The notes beneath the pieces were generated by a model. It searched no databases, was not told the origin of the DNA, and was given only the letters and a program-made list of their open reading frames with translations. Made by a program: the position numbers and the translations under genes. This document shows positions 5,800 through 7,599 of a stretch of DNA of 7,599 nucleotides, in pieces. Origin of the DNA: Acidobacteriaceae bacterium (GTDB lineage Bacteria > Acidobacteriota > Terriglobia > Terriglobales > SbA1); contig PLEA01000217.1 in assembly GCA_003136335.1 (NCBI GenBank), forward strand, positions 1 to 7,599, written 5' to 3'. The first letter of the stretch is position 1, and every line of letters starts with the position of its first letter.

Positions 5800-6885
5800 A
5801 TGAATCGAAGCTACTTGAACCTGCTCATGTTGAAATCCGAGTCGTCGAACTCCCAATTGAAAATCCGGGGCGGGCGAGCCATTATTTTGGTTTTGTGGGG
5901 AATGACGGCTTTTCTGACCTTGCTGTCATCCGCGTCGGCCCAGGCGGACTTCACCCTGCAAGCTACGCCGTTCTCACCCGATGCGGTTGCCCCCGGCGGC
6001 ACCTCTTCTTCCAACATTACGATTGGGACAGTCAACGGCTTCACCGGCACGGTCAATCTAACCTGCCAGGTCTCTTCGCCGCAGCCCACCACTTCCACTC
6101 CCGCCTGCGCGGTGAGTCCGACGACCGTGACTCCTCCAGCTGGCGCTACAGCTACAATCACCACCACCGGCCTGACGACCACGGTGAGTTACGCCATCAC
6201 GATTACCGGCACTGGACCCTCCACCACGCACACCACGCCGCCGCAGGACCTGACGGTTCTCGCGGTGACGCCTCAGTTCACCATCACGGTGCAAAGCCCG
6301 GTAGTGCCCGGCAGCGTCCCCGCCGGCAGCGGAGGCAAGGGCACAGTCATCATCAATCCCATCAACGGCTATAGCAGCCCGACCCAGCAGATTGGAGGAA
6401 AGACGATTACAGGAATCACCTTGTCGTGCGCTTCGATCACTCCGCTGGTGACGATTCCTCCGTTCTGCTCCTTCAACCCGCCCAGCCCGACGGTGAATGG
6501 CACTGCGGTCACCTCGACCCTCACCATCAGCTCGTATGGCCCAATCATCACGGGTGCCATCGCTCCGCACCGGACTTTCTATGCCCTCTGGCTACCTTTG
6601 CCCATGCTGGCGCTAGTGGGCTTGGGCGCCGCGGTGGGCGGAAAGCGATCGCGGAAAGCATGGGGCCTGCTGGCTCTTTTTGTGATCGGTGGCGCACTTT
6701 TCCTGATGCCCGCATGCGGCAACACCACCACCACCTCTACCGTGCCGAACGGAACAACTCCCAACAATACCTACACCTTCACCGTGGTAGGCGTCGACGC
6801 CAATGGCGTGATCTCAAGCAACACCACTTCCACGACCAGCGCGAACCCCACAGTCACCCTGACCGTAACCTCGCCAACAAACTGA
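5800..6885 (+). CDS. Secreted protein with two Ig-like domains, the second interrupted by a membrane hairpin
   Basis: Encodes 361 residues from the ATG at 5800. Residues about 27-49 are a signal peptide (IILVLWGMTAFLTLLSSASAQA) with a likely signal peptidase I site after AQA-49. Ig-like domain 1 (about 51-154) is complete, with C89 and C103 and last strands YAITITGTG and LTVL. Ig-like domain 2 (about 160-248) has C210 and C223 but breaks off after STLTISS. Then come helix 1 (260-280, FYALWLPLP), a basic loop GKRSRK, helix 2 (287-305), LMPAC (cysteine 306), a Thr-rich linker, and the missing strands NTYTFTVVGV and TVTLTV. No enzyme motif is visible; a surface or adhesive role is inferred only. 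The start is uncertain: no Shine-Dalgarno precedes 5800, nor ATG 5827, nor GTG 5668. The ATG at 5827 would give 352 residues with the same signal peptide. The C-terminal organisation matches the upstream SBBP protein, suggesting a common anchoring mode. Confidence 0.8.
   Translation: MNRSYLNLLMLKSESSNSQLKIRGGRAIILVLWGMTAFLTLLSSASAQADFTLQATPFSPDAVAPGGTSSSNITIGTVNGFTGTVNLTCQVSSPQPTTSTPACAVSPTTVTPPAGATATITTTGLTTTVSYAITITGTGPSTTHTTPPQDLTVLAVTPQFTITVQSPVVPGSVPAGSGGKGTVIINPINGYSSPTQQIGGKTITGITLSCASITPLVTIPPFCSFNPPSPTVNGTAVTSTLTISSYGPIITGAIAPHRTFYALWLPLPMLALVGLGAAVGGKRSRKAWGLLALFVIGGALFLMPACGNTTTTSTVPNGTTPNNTYTFTVVGVDANGVISSNTTSTTSANPTVTLTVTSPTN
6577..6741 (+). other. Membrane hairpin plus LMPAC and Thr-rich linker inserted in Ig-like domain 2
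   Basis: Covers residues 260-314: FYALWLPLP helix, GKRSRK loop, second helix, LMPACGN, then a run of ACC codons (6724-6735). It has the same order and key residues as the module at 5221-5391: FYA, LP, GxG, basic loop, LMPAC, codon-repeat linker, then a YTxTV strand. Confidence 0.7.
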
Positions 6886-6926
6886 ACCCTGCAGATCCTG
6901 GCATCGCGCGACGCGTGGGATGGGCT

Positions 6927-6960
6927 CCCGGCGTCCGGCTCTGGGCCTCCGGAAGCCGGG
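6927..6960. terminator. Stem-loop between convergent genes, possible shared terminator
   Basis: The outer stem CCCGGC (6927-6932) pairs with GCCGGG (6955-6960). After a single G/A mismatch the inner stem TCCGG (6934-6938) pairs with CCGGA (6949-6953), with a 10-nt loop. It sits in the 76-bp gap between the two stop codons, where a bidirectional terminator would be expected. Neither strand shows a proper T-run after it, so efficiency is uncertain. Confidence 0.4.
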
Positions 6961-6961
6961 G

Positions 6962-7372
6962 TTACGATGCTGCTTTGCGCGCCTGGCGCTCGATCTCTGC
7001 CGCCTGGTGCATCAGAATATCGCGCAGCGATACCAGTCCCTTCAAATCCTTGCCGTCGACAATGGGCAGATGGCGAAATCCAAACTCCCGCATGATGAAC
7101 AGGCATTCCTCGACACTCTCGTCGGCAGAGACTGCGCGTGGGTTCGCGGTCATCACCTCCGCCACGGCGGTAGTTCCTGGAGTGCGTCCCACGGCCACGA
7201 CGCGATTCATGATGTCGCGCTCCGACAGAATGCCCGCCAGTTGTCCATTGCGCAGCACGGGCAGGGCGCCAATGTTGTGCTCCATCATGAAACGCGCAGC
7301 ATCCAGCACGGTGCGCGTGGCTTCAACAGAATAGAGCTTCCGGTCTTTCACGAGATCGCGAAGAGTGGTCAT
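6962..7372 (-). CDS. Small CBS-domain-pair protein
   Basis: Encodes 136 residues made of two CBS domains in tandem and little else. CBS1 spans about 8-62 (GALPVLRNGQLAGILSERDI) and CBS2 about 71-125 (RHLPIVDGKDLKGLVSLRDI). Each carries the S-x-x-D ribose-binding signature (S50-D53, S115-D118), so binding of an adenine nucleotide such as AMP or ATP is plausible. Family knowledge: stand-alone CBS pairs are cytoplasmic ligand-sensing modules that act on partner proteins; the partner is unknown. The start is well supported: AAGGAG (complement of 7379-7384) lies 6 nt before the ATG. The C-terminal tail is a charged helix (AAEIERQARKAAS). It is convergent with the Ig-hairpin gene, so the two are not co-transcribed and a functional link is not implied. 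Confidence 0.9.
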   Translation of the reverse strand: MTTLRDLVKDRKLYSVEATRTVLDAARFMMEHNIGALPVLRNGQLAGILSERDIMNRVVAVGRTPGTTAVAEVMTANPRAVSADESVEECLFIMREFGFRHLPIVDGKDLKGLVSLRDILMHQAAEIERQARKAAS

Positions 7373-7378
7373 GGGCTA

Positions 7379-7384
7379 CTCCTT
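7379..7384 (-). promoter_or_regulatory. Shine-Dalgarno of the CBS gene
   Basis: On the minus strand AAGGAG lies 6 nt before the ATG that ends at 7372, confirming that start. Confidence 0.8.
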
Positions 7385-7508
7385 CGGAACAAGTCAACCT
7401 GTGTGGCCTGCGGCCGGCCCCTAAAGGCCCGCCCTTGCGGTGGGCAATACTTTACCACAGGAGCGAGCCGCGCATAAGCCCGTCAGATAAGGGTTTCGAT
7501 AGTTCACT

Positions 7509-7599
7509 CTCGGCTGTCGGGACCGGCAGAGCCCATGTAGGGACAGCCGCCTCGGCTGTCCCGGGAGCGAAAGCGACCGAAGGAGAAGCAACAGCCGAA
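7509..7599. repeat. Cluster of inverted and direct repeats at the window edge
   Basis: GGGACAGCCG (7540-7549) pairs perfectly with CGGCTGTCCC (7553-7562) around a 3-nt loop. The 10-mer CTCGGCTGTC occurs at 7509-7518 and again at 7551-7560. The core CGGCTGT and its complement ACAGCCG alternate at 7511, 7543, 7553 and 7591. CTGTCGG (7514-7520) also pairs with CCGGCAG (7523-7529), with one wobble. The array is probably incomplete, as the window ends within it. It lies upstream of the CBS gene, but nothing ties it to that gene's control. Confidence 0.6.

Noticed and set aside
5697..6374. A 225-codon open frame overlapping the Ig-hairpin gene
   Set aside because: It is out of frame with the signal peptide and Ig domains, and its translation is low-complexity and His/Arg-rich.
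6426..7334. A 302-codon open frame on the plus strand
   Set aside because: It overlaps the Ig-hairpin gene in another frame and is antisense to the CBS gene. Its translation is His/Arg-rich with no domain, typical of a shadow in GC-rich DNA.
7411..7455. GC-rich partial palindromes (GGCC and GGGC arms) upstream of the CBS gene
   Set aside because: The arms are short (4-5 bp) and expected by chance at this base composition. No promoter pair could be supported nearby.

Overview
The window looks like chromosomal DNA from an Acidobacteriota bacterium, probably class Terriglobia (Koribacter or Sulfotelmatobacter type). I infer this from moderately high GC, a long SBBP-repeat beta-propeller protein with the N-terminal domain typical of that phylum, Ig-like proteins with a membrane hairpin near the C-terminus ending in LMPAC, and several hairpin-forming intergenic repeats. 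This is recognition from reading, not a database result. I see no tRNA, rRNA, CRISPR array, transposase, integrase or phage gene, and nothing that clearly marks a mobile island.

Layout, left to right. (1) 48-1619 (+): an AsmA-family envelope protein with one N-terminal membrane anchor, followed by a strong rho-independent terminator at 1651-1684. (2) 1685-1819: a short intergenic region with an 11-bp perfect hairpin and two small inverted repeats, leading into 1820-2416 (+), a regulator with an XRE-type helix-turn-helix and a C-terminal cupin. (3) 2417-2688: intergenic, with a good sigma70-like promoter (about 2526-2554), an inverted repeat just downstream, and a strong Shine-Dalgarno for the next gene. 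(4) 2689-5493 (+): a 934-residue exported protein with a DUF7948-type N-terminal domain, exactly seven SBBP repeats (one seven-bladed propeller), then an Ig-like domain interrupted by a two-helix membrane hairpin. (5) 5494-5799: intergenic, with a bipartite stem-loop. (6) 5800-6885 (+): a secreted protein of two Ig-like domains, the second interrupted by the same kind of hairpin. (7) 6962-7372 (-): a small protein made of two CBS domains, convergent with gene 6 across a 76-bp gap that contains a stem-loop. (8) 7373-7599: upstream region of the CBS gene, ending in a cluster of inverted and direct repeats cut by the window edge.

The most interesting signal is the C-terminal module shared by the two neighbouring exported proteins. 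In each, the penultimate part of an Ig-like beta domain is followed by FYA-type helix 1, a basic loop, helix 2, the motif LMPAC, a low-complexity codon-repeat linker, and then the missing last strands of the Ig domain. The uninterrupted first Ig domain of gene 6 serves as an internal template showing where the insertion lies. The positive-inside rule would put both Ig halves on the same outer face of the membrane, so they could rejoin. The basic loop, helix 2 and cysteine also resemble an internal lipoprotein signal. I propose this as a membrane-anchoring or processing module. Its function is inferred, not shown.

The genes do not form one obvious pathway. Genes 1, 4 and 6 concern the cell envelope or surface. 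The XRE-cupin and CBS proteins are small regulatory or ligand-sensing proteins with unknown ligands.
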